A stretch of 64,000 nucleotides of DNA, from NCBI GenBank assembly GCA_964019425.1, contig OZ025842.1:496001-560000 (forward strand), in the 5' to 3' direction. Below the pieces are notes generated by a model. It worked only from the letters and a program-made list of their open reading frames with translations. It ran no database searches and was not told where the DNA came from. Position numbers and translations under genes: made by a program. Shown one piece after another: positions 1 through 13,300 of this stretch (the first letter of the stretch is position 1; each line of letters begins with the position of its first letter). Source of the stretch: Flectonema sp. DT1601 (lineage: Eukaryota; Euglenozoa; Diplonemea; Diplonemida; Diplonemidae).

Positions 1-242
1 CTTTCACATTTGTTTTGACGCATGCAGCCGAGCAATAACACAACAGACGTTAGACTATTGAGTTGGGTGAAGTATAGTTCCCCTTTTTTTTTTTTTTTTT
101 TTTTTTCTTGTCAGAAGTGTTTTTTTGTTTTTTTTTTGTTTTTCTTGTTTTTTTTGTTCACTTTTTTTTATGTTTTCTTACTATTGACTATCAGGTTCTC
201 AAACAGGTTAGCAGATCAGTTCATATGACACAAAGAGGAGAA
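1..242. other. T-rich 3' flank of the first gene
   Basis: No gene seen. Long T runs (about 84-106 and 119-175) make it low complexity. It lies just beyond the stop of the minus-strand gene at 243-878 and probably holds its 3' UTR. Small open frames here encode only Phe-rich strings. Confidence 0.5.
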
Positions 243-878
243 CTACACCTGTTGTCTAGCGTGACCGAATCCAGGAGCACCATGATAAGGTGATGGATAG
301 GCGTTTTGAGCTGGGGCCGGCGCGTATCCCTGTGGAGGGTACCCACCTTGTTGAGGAGCTCCATAAGCAGGCTGCGGAGGGGCACCATATCCAGTTGGTT
401 GTCCCTGAGGTGGGTAACCTCCCTGCTGTTGAGCTTGCTGTGGGTAGCCACCCTGAGCTGGGTAACCACCCTGAGCTGGAGGGTATCCACCGGCAACCTT
501 CTGTCTCTTCTTCTTTTTGAGGAATCCTTTGACTGCCCACATTGCAAATCCTCCCATTGCCGCACCTGCTAACAGTTTTCCCATTCCACCTCTTTCAGTG
601 CATCCTGCAGGCATGTCAGACGTTGAAACTGATTTTTCATAACTGGCTCCCTCTCCACCTGCTGCCAAAGCTTCCTGATTGCTGACTGGAGTTTCATTTC
701 CCTGATCATCTACTAAATAATACTCATACTCATCATCAGCAGACCCACCGTAACCTCCACCTCCACCGTAAGCTGGTTGGCTGTAGTTTGAAGGAGGAGG
801 CTGACCGTACGATGACCCCCCTGGAGCGGGATAACCAGCTGTGGAACCTCCATAAGGACACGCGGGGTAACCTTGCAT
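243..878 (-). CDS. Gly/Tyr/Pro-rich protein with a short hydrophobic segment
   Basis: A single exon encodes 211 aa. The N-terminal ~50 residues are rich in G, Y, P and S. The middle (about 50-100) is acidic, with a DDEYEYYLVDD stretch. Around residues 100-130 there is a Gly/Ala-rich hydrophobic segment followed by the basic run KKKKRQK. The C-terminal ~75 residues are repeats of the GGYPPQG / GGYPAQG type. XYPPX-type tails occur in annexins, scramblase-like and plant glycine-rich A3 proteins, where they favour self-association or membrane-proximal roles. No catalytic domain is visible, so the function is unknown. The start was chosen because the ATG at 876-878 follows a TTTCACAG acceptor-like site (CAG at 900-902) by 21 nt, as in other genes here. 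The composition and single long frame support real coding. Confidence 0.75.
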   Translation of the reverse strand: MQGYPACPYGGSTAGYPAPGGSSYGQPPPSNYSQPAYGGGGGYGGSADDEYEYYLVDDQGNETPVSNQEALAAGGEGASYEKSVSTSDMPAGCTERGGMGKLLAGAAMGGFAMWAVKGFLKKKKRQKVAGGYPPAQGGYPAQGGYPQQAQQQGGYPPQGQPTGYGAPPQPAYGAPQQGGYPPQGYAPAPAQNAYPSPYHGAPGFGHARQQV

Positions 879-902
879 TGTTACTGACGTCTATTAAGGC
901 TG

Positions 903-929
903 TGAAAGTAATTGTGTGTTAATTTATAA

Positions 930-964
<35 letters not shown>

Positions 965-1769
965 ATTTCAATATTCCCAACCGAAGACCTTTGGGTGTTC
1001 TCACATTTGGATAATAAGAAAAACAAGAGTTCGAAACATTAACAACAAAAGTGGTGCGTTCGAAAAATAATTTCAACCCATCAACACACAACGAAATCCC
1101 ACAACTGTAATATTTAATTTGGACAACCACAAACAGCACACGATTAGTTTTAATAAGTGCCCTGACCTCACCCTGGATTCCCTCATCTTTTTGATGTTGG
1201 TGTGTCGCAAAGTTGAGGTGGATTTTTAATTAAATACGTTTCGTTTTTTCTTATCTTTTTTCCATATCAGACTGTTTATATAGAAGGGTTACAAAAAAAA
1301 AAAAAAAAAAAAAGTGAAATTCATAAAGGCGGGAAGGGATGACAATACAACCACACGAATTTATGTCTCCAAAAGAAATTGGAGATTTTTTTTTTTTTTA
1401 AATCAGGTACACAGAGGGGAACTTTAAAAATCGAATTCGTTAGGACAACATACTCAGCAGTCAATAATAATAATAAAACACATCACAGCATGAGATGCGC
1501 TTGTAACATTCTCATACAGCTGACTACTCACACGGGAGAGAGAGAGTGTGTGTGTGTCACAATACTCTTTTATATGTCATTTGCTACCTTTCTTAAGTTT
1601 TAAAAAATATAATTGCATCCGATAAGAAACAAAGCCAAAATAAAAAAAAAAAAAAATAAAAAAAATTACCATTCTTGGGTAAATTGAAGCATCGAAAACC
1701 ACAAGTTGGTTTATATTAAAATTAATATTTTCTTCTTTTTTTTTTTTTTTTTTACATCCGTTAATAGGT
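903..1769. other. AT-rich intergenic stretch with poly(A/T) runs
   Basis: No gene recognised. It contains A runs near 931-961 and 1292-1312, T runs near 1387-1399 and 1737-1753, a short (AAT)n near 1463 and a GAGAG/TGTG simple stretch near 1537-1557. The T run at 1737-1753 reads as poly(A) about 16 nt after the stop of the minus-strand peptidase gene, so the peptidase 3' UTR may be very short. Confidence 0.6.
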
Positions 1770-3389
1770 TTACCTTTGAGACATGAAAGCTTCGATTTCA
1801 GAAGACGAACGTGGGAGTGAACCCGACAGGTTTTCAGGACCATTTTCAGTGATGTGAATAACATCCTCAATACGAATCCCCCCCAACGTGATATAATAGT
1901 TATCAATAAGTTCTTTATTAAGGTACGGTGCATACTTAGGATTGACATAAGCAGGATCAAGTTTTGAAGGATAGAAGTAGATACCAGGTTCACATGTAAT
2001 TACCATTCCATGTCGGAATGGTGTTAGACTTCCGACATCATGAACGTCAAGACCAACACCATGACCTAGACTGTGTGGCATAAATAATTTATGAATTCTG
2101 ATACTCAACAAGTACTCAACAGATGCTCCTCTTAGAATTCCAATTCCAAGTAATCCTTTCACAAGCTCTCTGTCACTTTCAACTGTCGCAGCAGACAATG
2201 ACGATCCAACAACAGAAAGTCTGATACACGCACTTTGAGAAGCGTACACGACGTCGTAAATTTGTTTCTGCTCATGTGTGTACCTTCCCGTGCAAGGCCA
2301 AGTTCTGGTGATATCAGAGGTGTATCCTCCTCCATTGCGAGTAGCTCCTAACTCTGCTGCAGCATCAACGAGTATAATTGAGTGTTTTGGGATAATATTA
2401 TCATTATCATTGTAGTGAAGTGCTGCGGAATTTGGTCCAGACCCGACAATTGGAAGGTACGACTGAAAACGAGCTCCGTAGTTGTGACCAACGAAACGAA
2501 ACAAGGATTCAGCATCGGATTCCCACATCTCACATTTGATATGTTTCATTATGGCTTTGTGTTCTTCACATGCAATTCTTGAAGCGAGTCGCATGACTTT
2601 CATTTCATTGTCAGTCTTGCAGACGCGAGCATTCGCCATAGCACCTCTTAAGAAAGTCGAATCGTGTTCGGCAGTCTCAGCGCATGGTGGTGCATTGTCA
2701 CCCCAAACATTAGCACCTGAAAAAGTGTAAACCTTCTCAGGCTCAATAATATCATTCACTTGATGATTGAAGTCTTCATACCAAAATACTTCATCGACGT
2801 CGTACTTCTTTCGATAGTCGTCGAGGGTTTCAGTTCTGCCAACCCAAACAGGGTCACCTCTGTGAACGAATAACCATCCGTGACCAGCAGGGATAACTTT
2901 ACTTTCAGGATCAACACCAATTACAAGTTTAGCTCCAGGGTGATCAAAACCAGAGGCGTAGATGAAATTAGACTCCTGACGATATTCCATTTCTGTGTCA
3001 CTTCCTTCTCTCTCCTGAGTTGGAAGTGAAGTCAGAATAGCGATAGCCTGTCGGACTTCCTCGGAGTGGAATTGTTCTGCTACTCTCTTTCGCGACTCTC
3101 TTGGAATGTGAAGAGTCTTCGCGTAGTCACTCCTAACCTGATCGACTTCCTTCAATAGTTGTGGATCAACGTACTCTGGTACCTTAGACACTGCTGCTGT
3201 CTTAGTAATGTTGAGATCAGCTCCTTTAGCACCTGCTCCTAATCTACTCAGGGCTGTTGAGTAACTTCTCTTTGTTAGAGCTCCTACTTTGTATGCTTCT
3301 TTTAATATTGCTGCTTTGTCTTGAATTGATGCTGCATCAGCCAGACTGGCAGCCACCACAGCTGAGATTATTTGCAACAAAGTACGCAT
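1770..3389 (-). CDS. Secreted Xaa-Pro aminopeptidase (M24B, PepP-like)
   Basis: 539 aa read from the ATG at 3387-3389. An upstream in-frame start at 3437 exists, but the chosen one gives a clean signal peptide (MRTLLQIISAVVAASLADA) and lies 15 nt after a CTTCTACAG acceptor-like site. An aminopeptidase-P N-terminal domain covers about residues 90-270. The pita-bread catalytic domain carries all five expected metal ligands of the family: Asp342 (ILVDAAAE), Asp359 (YTSDITRTWP), His443 (GHGVGLDVHD), Glu467 (CEPGIYF) and Glu508 (GIRIEDV). The family removes N-terminal residues preceding proline using two divalent metal ions, often Mn. A signal peptide is unusual for classic PepP/XPNPEP3, so the substrate may be luminal or extracellular. 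The frame is intact, and a short extension follows the domain. High confidence for family, moderate for secretion. Confidence 0.93.
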   Translation of the reverse strand: MRTLLQIISAVVAASLADAASIQDKAAILKEAYKVGALTKRSYSTALSRLGAGAKGADLNITKTAAVSKVPEYVDPQLLKEVDQVRSDYAKTLHIPRESRKRVAEQFHSEEVRQAIAILTSLPTQEREGSDTEMEYRQESNFIYASGFDHPGAKLVIGVDPESKVIPAGHGWLFVHRGDPVWVGRTETLDDYRKKYDVDEVFWYEDFNHQVNDIIEPEKVYTFSGANVWGDNAPPCAETAEHDSTFLRGAMANARVCKTDNEMKVMRLASRIACEEHKAIMKHIKCEMWESDAESLFRFVGHNYGARFQSYLPIVGSGPNSAALHYNDNDNIIPKHSIILVDAAAELGATRNGGGYTSDITRTWPCTGRYTHEQKQIYDVVYASQSACIRLSVVGSSLSAATVESDRELVKGLLGIGILRGASVEYLLSIRIHKLFMPHSLGHGVGLDVHDVGSLTPFRHGMVITCEPGIYFYPSKLDPAYVNPKYAPYLNKELIDNYYITLGGIRIEDVIHITENGPENLSGSLPRSSSEIEAFMSQR

Positions 3390-3407
3390 CGTAGTGATGG
3401 GTTTCTG

Positions 3408-4306
3408 TAGAAGGAGAAATATAATCAAATTAGTCACTATCTGAATACTAGTTATGTGTTAACACCTCACAAAATCTAAAGAAGTGGGAAATACAAAAGT
3501 GTGAAAGCTGCAAAGGTCGGGGAAGCCAACCCTACAAATAACACAACAAAAAATAAAATAAATACAAAAAATAAAAACAGAAGTAGTGTTCACTTTCAGT
3601 CTGTTTTTTTGTATTGTTGAAAAGAAATTAAATTATTTGTTTTTTAAAAAAAAACTTAAAAAAAACAGAAAAAATTCGCAGTGAAAAATAAAACATTTGA
3701 GTGACTACTGTTTGCGAACCAATTTGATCTGACAAAAAAGTTTTTTAATAAAAAAATAATAAAAATAAAAATAAAAATGATCTTCGCTTATATGAAAAGC
3801 AGTAATTTAATTCTTCCTAACACTGCGGTAGAAGGAAGAACCTAATCCCCGAAAGGATTATTATTTTATTAGTTTCGATACAGGAAATACTAATGAACCA
3901 ATGAAGAATAATAAATAAATAAATATTTTATTTTATTTTTATATTTTTTTTTTCCAAAAAAAAAATTACATAAAAAAAAAGATAATAAAACTCTAAAAAA
4001 CACATCTAAAAAACGAAATATAGGTATGATTTGTTTAATACAAGCTAAAAGTGACACTTTTTTGACACAACAACAACAACAATAATAATAATAATAATAA
4101 TAATATCTAACTACTATTGAACAAAAAAAAAAAAAAAAAAAAAAAAAAACGAATGTCGGTTGAAAAGAGTACAGCAGGTTTCACGTATTCAATCGCCAAC
4201 AATGATCTCTTCAGGAGGAGGTCAGATCAGATTTTGACGGTAGTTAGTGACTACAACTATTGATTAATAAACTGGTATAGAATAACTAACAGTTTGTTTC
4301 ATGAAT
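3408..4306. other. AT-rich intergenic region with microsatellite
   Basis: No gene seen. The sequence is strongly A/T-rich with many A runs. A (AAC)n(AAT)n microsatellite lies at about 4069-4104, followed by a ~30-nt A run (about 4122-4149). The right end should include the 3' UTR of the large surface-protein gene that stops at 4307. Confidence 0.6.
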
Positions 4307-7300
4307 TCAATCGTCGATAATTATTTCTTCAGTTCCAGATCGTTGTTGGTGTTCTTCAGCCTCAATAACAACAAGAGGAGGATCAGATTTAACCGGAGTA
4401 GCAACAGCTATTGTTTCAGCAACTGGGATTGCATAACTGACGGTTGGAAAGAATTGACTTATCGGGTTTTCGGATATCAACGGATTTGATGTTTTTATTG
4501 GATCGGCGAACAGAATTGAATTACCCCCCTCAACACCAAAAGGATATATGACTGGAGCATCCGGGTCTGGTGATGATGCAAAATAAGCTCGTTGTTGCAT
4601 TGCATTCGCTTCTGCAAAGTGAGGTGCCGCAGCGACCGTATTTACATTTTCAAGATCTTGCTTTCTCCTTTTTTTCTTTCGAGATTTCTTTTTATAACAA
4701 AACACTGCTAAACCAATGAGGAATAATGCAGCAAGAATACCAAATGCTAAACCAATTATCTCACCTGTTGACAACTCAGAATCATTAGCGTTGGCTCCAG
4801 CTGGACCCGGAACTCCAATATTCGGAGGGTTGTAATTATAATTTACTACTCCTTGTTCTGTAGATATAGAGACGATTCCCAAATCTGTTGCTAATCTGTC
4901 AGCAGATTGTTGATTACTAGCGAGGGAGATGAATCGAGATTCTAATTCTGGTGTGGACAAAATAAATTTCGTGAGTTGTGAAGTTTTTTGTGAAATCTGA
5001 ACATTTGAAACAGTCGTTCCCAATACCTGAGCAACAGTACTCGCAAACTGTTGCTCAGTTGTCGATCTGTCAGTCGCAGCACTGAAGACTACACGACCTG
5101 GACCTTCAACTCGTATTGTTATTAAGAAACTTGTTCTCAAACCCTTCTCATCAACAGCTGTTACTGTAACTTGACTTGTTCCTGGTATCCCTACAGCTGT
5201 AAAGTCTAAAAACCCACTTGGAGATACCACAGGCATTCCTGTCATCGTGAATAACTCCGGGTTACTTATATCCACTGTGAATGACACTCTATCATTCAGA
5301 GGTCCTTCGTCAACACCAGGTCCTCCTCGGACATTTGTTGCCCACTGAGCAGAGTACCTGATGGGAGTTGTTATTTCATTATAGGTGAAAATTGCAAATA
5401 ATATAAAAACACAATGACAAACCTTAACGATGCCGTGGTAACGATAATTTCTGCCGGTCCAGCTGTGAAGACAGGAGCGTCATTGAGGGGTGTGATTTGA
5501 ATAGAAAGAATTAATGGAAGAGAAGTGTCAACACCACCGTGAAGTATCCCTCCATCGTCTCTCGCAAATACTGGGATTTCAAGAAGTCCGGAAACGTCGG
5601 ATTGAATTTCAAAAGAAAGATCTCCAGCACTTGAAACAGTTGGAACTTTCTTAAAGAATGGCGCGTGAGTATCAGAAACAGCCACGACATATGACACAAC
5701 TTGTGCTTCATTTGGAGCACCAGTACATCCTGGGTTTGATACCCAACCTCTGATTAGTACTTCTGGTGAATCTTCAGGTACCGTAACAATATTATAATTC
5801 GTATTCTTACTAACACATGGAGCGTCATTCACAGACAATACTAATATTCTAAACTGATGTGACGAAACACCAACTGGGACACTATTGTCTGTCACCATTA
5901 AAGTACAGAAAAGTTCTCCATGTAGATTAGGTTGAATCTCAAATGTTAAATCTGACGACAGGACTCCAGGAGTGACTATTGGTTGAGTTCGAAAAATCCA
6001 CAAATCCTCATCACGGCAGGTGACGCCGTATATGATGGACTGGAATTCATCCTCGAAGGGGCCGGCTGATGCTCCTGTTATCCAATTAGGTAGAACAGTC
6101 AGACCATTGTCCTCAGGGATAATTATTTCAACTGGTGCAACGAAAGAAGGAGGATCGTTGACTGGGGTCACACTTATCGTTAAAGTTCTCGCAACGCTCG
6201 CCGCATTACTCGAATCGAAAAGTTGAACATCCACTCGAATTTCTCCAAAAACATTGTCCTGGACTTGAAAAAATAAATCACCCGTAGCAACCTCAATCCA
6301 CGGCTCTTCCTTAAATATAGAACTGGCTGTTTGAGAAGCAACAGGCCTACCATCCCTCCAAAGTTGGTAATTTGATGAATTAAAACGAACTGTTTGAGAT
6401 AATTCATTGTCAGGTCCTGGAGAGATGTTGGTCGCCCATCCAGGAAAACGAACCCTACCGGCATCTTCAACAATTTGTAAATCCCATAAATTTGAATTAA
6501 AAGACGGCAAATCATTAACTGGAGTAACGACAATTGTTAATAACCTCGCAGTACTTGTTTGGATCCCACCGCGGTCTTCACCTCCGTTGTCCGCAGCTCT
6601 TATATTGAATTGAAATGTTCCATGAGCGTTAGGAAGAGGTAAGAATGATAGCTCACCATTTGGTGTTATCCTCGGTGGTTCTGTAAAAAACTGAGAACTG
6701 TTGTGAAGGTCCTCGACTATGAATTCTATGGATTGCCCAATCTCATTAGCAGGCCCAGGGAGTACATCTACAGCGTACTGTCGAGTCGTACGTAACGAGT
6801 CTTCAGACACTTCGATGGTATCGAAAACTGAACTGTAGAGTGGAGGATCATTAACAGGTAAAACAGTTATAGAGAAACGTTGTTCTGTAACACCCATAGC
6901 ACTGTCTCGTAGGGTAAGTATTAATTCTGATGTTCCAAACACATTTGGAGCTACAGTGAAAGTGAGATCCCCATTGACATTTATTACAGGCAGTCGATTA
7001 TCAACAAATAAATTCGATCCGGATAAAAACCTAAACTCGAGTTGTTCAACCAACTGATTCCTGTCAATTTCATCTTGTGGACCTGCGACAATATTACGAC
7101 CCCATGCTCTTAAGGTAACGCTACCAGAATCTTCTAAAACTTCAATGGTAGTACTCGCAACAAGAATAGATGGATTATCATTAACAGGGGCGACAATAAA
7201 CATTATCGGGCGACAAGTCGTATTAAAGTCTCTCCCTGGGACTTCTACTCCACCATTGTCAGTCAAACAGACAGTTCCTGATGATTGTCCATTTTGATTT

Positions 7301-10300
7301 GGTGCTAATCTCCAAAACAAAGTACCAGACGCAGGTGTTACATAAGGAAATACTTCGAATAACTGAGGATTATCTAAAGCTACAGTGAAATTATATGTCT
7401 GTCCCAACTCATTAAAAGGACCAGGTGAAATGTCTCTCGCCCATGCCGGGAACTCAACTGATGTATCGTCTTCGAGAAGATTAATTACAGGGCCAGGAGT
7501 GAATGTCGGAGCGTCATTAGCTGGAGATACAATTATTCTGAAGGTCTCAGATAGCGATTGAGCTCCGTTCTGATCAACTGCAACAACAATAACGTCAGTC
7601 TCACCGAACTGGTTTAGTGCTGTTGAAAAGTTTAAGTCACCCGAGGGACTTATCGCCGGCTGTACTTCAAAAAGAGACGGATTCGTTGCAGTTACTTCAA
7701 ACGATACCGTCTGTGAATTCTGTTCTTCTCCAGGACCTGGTGATATTTGATCAACCCAATTATAACGAATAACTACCCCATAGTCTTCCCATACTGTTAA
7801 GATGTTATTTTGTGGTACTAAGTTAAATGTCGGAGGTGAATTTATCGGTAATATTCTTATTATCAATCTATTAGGTGTTGTAACATTACCAGGACCGTCT
7901 CCATCATCAGATGCGGTGATCCAAAGAATTGCATCACCACTGTAGTCTTGACGAGTCTTAAACACGAGAGTTCCATTATTGTGAAGTAAAGGACCGACAG
8001 CCGGTGATATTTCTAAGAGATTGGGTGTTTCAACAACGATATTGTATCGAGCTGCTTGACCCTCAGCTATCTCATCAGGGGGTCCTGGAAGAAGAGGAGT
8101 TGGAGTCCACTGACGAACCTGAAGACCCTCATTCTCAAAAACCGTAATGACATCTGGCCCCGGTACGATAATAGGAGGATCGTTAACAGGTGTTACTGAT
8201 ATTATAAACGCTTGTGAGAATGACTGAGCTCCATCTGATAAAGTTACCAACACGTCAATCAAACCATTAAAGTCTCTCGCTGTTTGATAAACCAAATCAC
8301 CACTCAGTTCGTTTATCGTTGGCTGAACAATCCAAACAGAAGGTCCTGAGGGAACAGATGATGTTGAAAAAGTTAATCTCTGAACTGTTCCACCACCACC
8401 TGGATCTTCATCAACTCCGCCAGCAGAAATATTTTTTGCCCATCCTGGATGGTACTGCTGACCGCTATCTTCAGGTATTACAACAGGCGTACCAACTCTA
8501 AAAGAAGGTGCAGAATCCACTGGTGACACTAACAACAATAGCGTGTGACTACTTCTGTCAGAGCCTCCGTTTTCGGTACCGTTAGAGTCAATTAAAATAA
8601 TATCAAGTGGGATAATGGATCTATGATTAATACGAGGGTTTAATGAGAATCGAAGGGTTCCAGTCACATTATCGATAGTTGGAAATGTTTCAAACAAACT
8701 GACATTTCCAAACCCGGTGACAGTGTTCGGAACTATAACTTCGAATCGAAGGGTTTGATCGGCCTCGTTAGTCGGACCTGGTGATATAGAAGTACCCCAA
8801 TTAGCATAAGCAAAAGGACAAGGATCTGGACCCTGACACTCTTCAGTACTGATATCTGGTCCAGCAGTAAAGGTCGGAGGATCGTTAACAGGAAGAACAG
8901 TAATAAGAAGAGAATTGTCTGCAGTTGTTCTTTGAACAGGAACTCCATCATCAGATAGTTGTACAGCAACTAACGTTGAACCGAAAGCATTGTCATTTAA
9001 AGTGAATGAAAGAGTTCCTGAAGTACCAACTTCAACATTTGTACGAAATAATGGAATCTGACCAACACCACCTCCCAAACTGGAGGCTGACAATCGAAAC
9101 TCCAATACCTGTCCTGCTTCACTTGCTCCAGGACCTGGAGACAAATTCCCAGCCCATGCTGGGAAAGTGTTAACTGTCGAATCTTCATAAACTGTAATAT
9201 TATTACCAGGAGTGAATGTCGGCGGATCATTAACAGCTTCAACTACTATCGTAAATGAACCAGACACTCTATTAACACCTCCATTAGCAGTCCCACCATC
9301 ATCAGTAAGTAAGATAGTGACTAGTGATGAACCAGTTTCATCAGCTGCGGGTTTGAATCGTAAGCCTGCCATTGATGAACTGCTCATTACTAAAGTTGGT
9401 TGTTCTTCAAACAATGAAGGTTCTAAAGCCGTGACTGTGAATGACAGGAATTGAAAATCTTCATTAGCTGGACCCGCAGAAACATCAGGCAGCCATCTCA
9501 ATGAAACATACGAACCTGAGTCCTCCAATACAGAAACTAAAGGAGGGATTGTACCGAAAGAGGGAGCATCATTAACTGGAATTATTTCAATAGTAAACCA
9601 TTGAGGTAATGCTTCATTTGATCCATCAAGTCCAATATCAGGAACAGTACCATCTCTTGCTAAATTTGGTCCGGTGTCTTTCTGAACTATTCTAACTTTT
9701 GTATAACCAAAAGCGTCTTGAAGAGGTTGTATTACGAGTGCTCCCTCACAAACAGTTCCCTGTTGATTAACAGCAGCACACGTCTGCGCCAACTCTAATG
9801 GATTTTGAAACAGTTCTGGTGAATTCGGTGTTAATGTGAATTGAGAAACCTGCTGTTCGAATACAACAGACGAGACTCCTTCGTTTTCAGGTCCTACTGA
9901 GATTTGAGTCGCCCAATCAACGAGAGTACTTGGTGATGCATCCTCCAATATTTGAACATTACCGCCAGAGAGAAATGATGGCGGGTCATTAACTGGTGTT
10001 ATTATTATCTCAACTTCTGGGCAACACGTTGGCATTGGACATACGACGAACACATCACACGAAACAGCACCAGAAGTATCTCTCGCCTGAATACTTGCAA
10101 AGACCCTCCTGTTGAGAGTATGAGCGTCTGGTGCTGGTTCGAATACGAGATCACCATTTCCATTTATCGAAGGTTGGATTTGAAATAACGATCTGTGGAA
10201 TGGATCGACAAGTTGTACATCAAAGAAAACAGTCTGAGTCGCTCCTTCATTACCACCCCCGGCAGAGATATTTTTTGCCCAACAAACATATCTAAATGTG

Positions 10301-13300
10301 TTCGAATCTTCCATTACGGTTATTGGACCAGGTCCTGGAACGAACGAAGGCGCTCCATTATCACAAGAGACTGAAACAACGTAGGTGCAGGCGTCTGCGT
10401 TTGGCTGATGAGTACAGGTGTTTATAACCTGTCCATTTTTCACGAATGTCGTTCCGCGATTGTGATTGTACGGAACGAGAGCTATCCCAGAACGGAACCA
10501 GTCGTTTTGATTATTGTTATCATCATTAATTCTGAGAGTTACTACAGCCTCACCACAAATACTATTAGCAACAGTAAACTGTAATGTTGTTGAACCATTT
10601 AAACCAAAAACTAATTGTGGTAAACTACTAAACAACGCATCATTCGTAGTCGTTAACATAGTACTCAACTGCTGTTGTCTTTCATTCCAACCACCTGGCG
10701 TGACGACACCAACAATGCTGCCTGATGAGAACATCCCTGAATTCTCAGTTAGACTTATAGTCTGTTGACCAGAACACATGAAAGTTGGTGGATCATTTAC
10801 TGGAAGCACATGTATCGCGAAATTAGAGGGAAATGATTGCTCACAATTTACGGGAGTACACGGAATTCGACTGGTGCTTGCGCCTGCTGTACCATCATCG
10901 GTAATCTGTACAGTAAAATAAAAACTTCCGTAGATATCTGGCGCTGATGTGAAAAAGAGCTGTGCATTGCGGAGGTTATTTTGACCCGTAACAATACACG
11001 ACGGTGGCGTTGAGAAATATTGATTTATATTTTGAATCGTAAGGTTAGAGGTTACGCTACCAACTCCACCAACACCCACTGCTACAGGAGTAACTACACA
11101 AGACAGTTGCTGAGTGTTTTGATTACCATCTGATATACCTGTCAACCATTGCGTTTCAACAAAAGTTCCTGTGGATATTGTTTTATATTTTTTTTATTTT
11201 ATATCACCAACACACACACACACAGTTATAAAATCATACCAGAGTCTTCACATATAAATATGTCGGCTGGAGCATTTAAAGTTGGGTTTCGGTTACCTGA
11301 AATAAGTGAAATCTGAGGTGCTAAGGGTGGGTTCTGTGTCCGTAAACCAAGTACATCCACCTGAACACTGAAAAGTTCAGTTGTAACAGCCGGTGTTGTT
11401 GTAGTCAGCTGGCATGTGATTCGGTCTCCTGTAGCCGAAACTGTTAAAATAGCACAGCTGGGTGGCGTTGTGGTTCCCCCGCTAAAGATCACAGCATTGT
11501 TCCCGATGGTCGTTCTATCAAAATTTGTTCCAACAATTGTTAAGACTCCTGTTTTATGTTGTGGTGGTGTATTCTCACTTAAAAATATAATAACTTGAAT
11601 TAATTACATACCTGGAGTAGTACACTGATTCAATACAGTTGGAGGACCAATAGCAGTTAGACCACAATTAGGTGATGATATCGAAGTAATTGTTGGTGTC
11701 ATCTGAACTAGATTAACAACACAGAGTTGAGGATCCCGACAGATGGATGCAACGTTGAGAGCTGACGACACAACTGTGTTGTGTTGACCAGTTGTTCCAA
11801 CAGGAACAGTTAACGAGCATTGAATTTGAGTATCAGTTCTCGAAGTGATGCTGCAAGTTGCTGGAGCTGCACCTTGCGGACCATTCGAAAAGGAAACAAC
11901 ATCACCAGGTATGATTGAGAAATATTGACCAGAAATAGTCAACACATCACCAGTTCGACAAGGAGCAGCATTATTACAAGGATCAACATCAGTGATGACA
12001 GGAGTAACAGGGAAGTTAATTAATCCAACATTACTAGTCACTCCATTTTGAATTACCGAAACCCGATATTCTCCGGCAGGAGGAGTTCCCTGATGTGATA
12101 ATTGACAACTCAGTCCCTGGAGTGTCACTGCAGCTGAGTTAGCAACAGTGCAGGTCGGATTGACATAAAAAATAGAACCCGCGCCGTTATTAAAAGTAGT
12201 TTGTAAAACAACTTGTGGAACAGTACAAGTTGGAGCACCAACTCCAACAGGGCAGGAATCGTACCCTCTCGCGAAAGACGAACCAGAGAGTTGTAGTGTT
12301 GCTCCAGTCTGTGTTAACGCAGTGCATGAAATTGAAAGCGGCTGCCGAGTAGTACAAATCGGACTACTTAATGAAGTCAACGCTGCTCCACTCCATGTGA
12401 CAACAGCTGGAACTGTTCCACCAATGTTTGAAAGACCAACAGAGTTATCTAATATAACTGTATAGCCTCCCACTTCTAGAAGGGGTGAATCTGGTACCGC
12501 AAGCGAGCAGGTTAATGAGGTACGTGTGATTACACCTACAACAGTACAAGGAATAACAGTACCTTGAGCATTTTCCAATGAAATAGTTGTTAGCAGCCCC
12601 GCATTAGTATTAAAATTGTCCCCAATAACAGTCAGCATCGACCCAACAGTTCCGGCCAAAGCGGGTCCTGGAGCCATTACTTGTGGGTTTGTCAAACCTC
12701 TGTTGTTGGAGCTGCATCCTGAAAGTGCTAAGTTGTTTCTTTGATCTAAACATAAAGGAGTTGATATTCTGACTACTTCTGGAATCTCATAAGTTAACGA
12801 AGCTGTGTTAGTAGTAATAGAAGTACCAATACCATTGTCTACCTGAATTAAATAGGTTGCGGTACCAGCGTTTCGTGGTCCTGTCAATGCACATCTCACT
12901 TCATTCGAAGTGACTTGAAATGGGACACAAGTCGGCAGAACGACACCACCCTGAAAGGTAATCAGTGGTGCACCTGCACACGCAGTGTCGAAGTTCGTAC
13001 CCGTTATAATTAGTACATCTGTACCAACATTTGGTAAACAACCAGTACGATCTGTCTTGCACGCGACTGTTGAAACTCCAGTAACAGTTGGTCGATCGAA
13101 TGTAATTGTTGGTCGTAACACTGCACTCTGAACCACTCCCATTACGGTCTCTGATACGGTCATTGTCCACGTTCCTGTTGTTGTTTTTTGTTAATTTTAC
13201 AAGAATTATATCATTATTAGACTTACTGTGTAATGATTAAGTCTCTAACTAACATACCGGTAGGTGGAGGAGCCGCACCGGCTATCATACACTGAAATGA

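Noticed and set aside
5511-10768. Several 60-117 codon frames on both strands inside the surface-protein gene
   Set aside because: All are alternative-frame shadows of exon 4, whose own frame carries 16 regular repeats.
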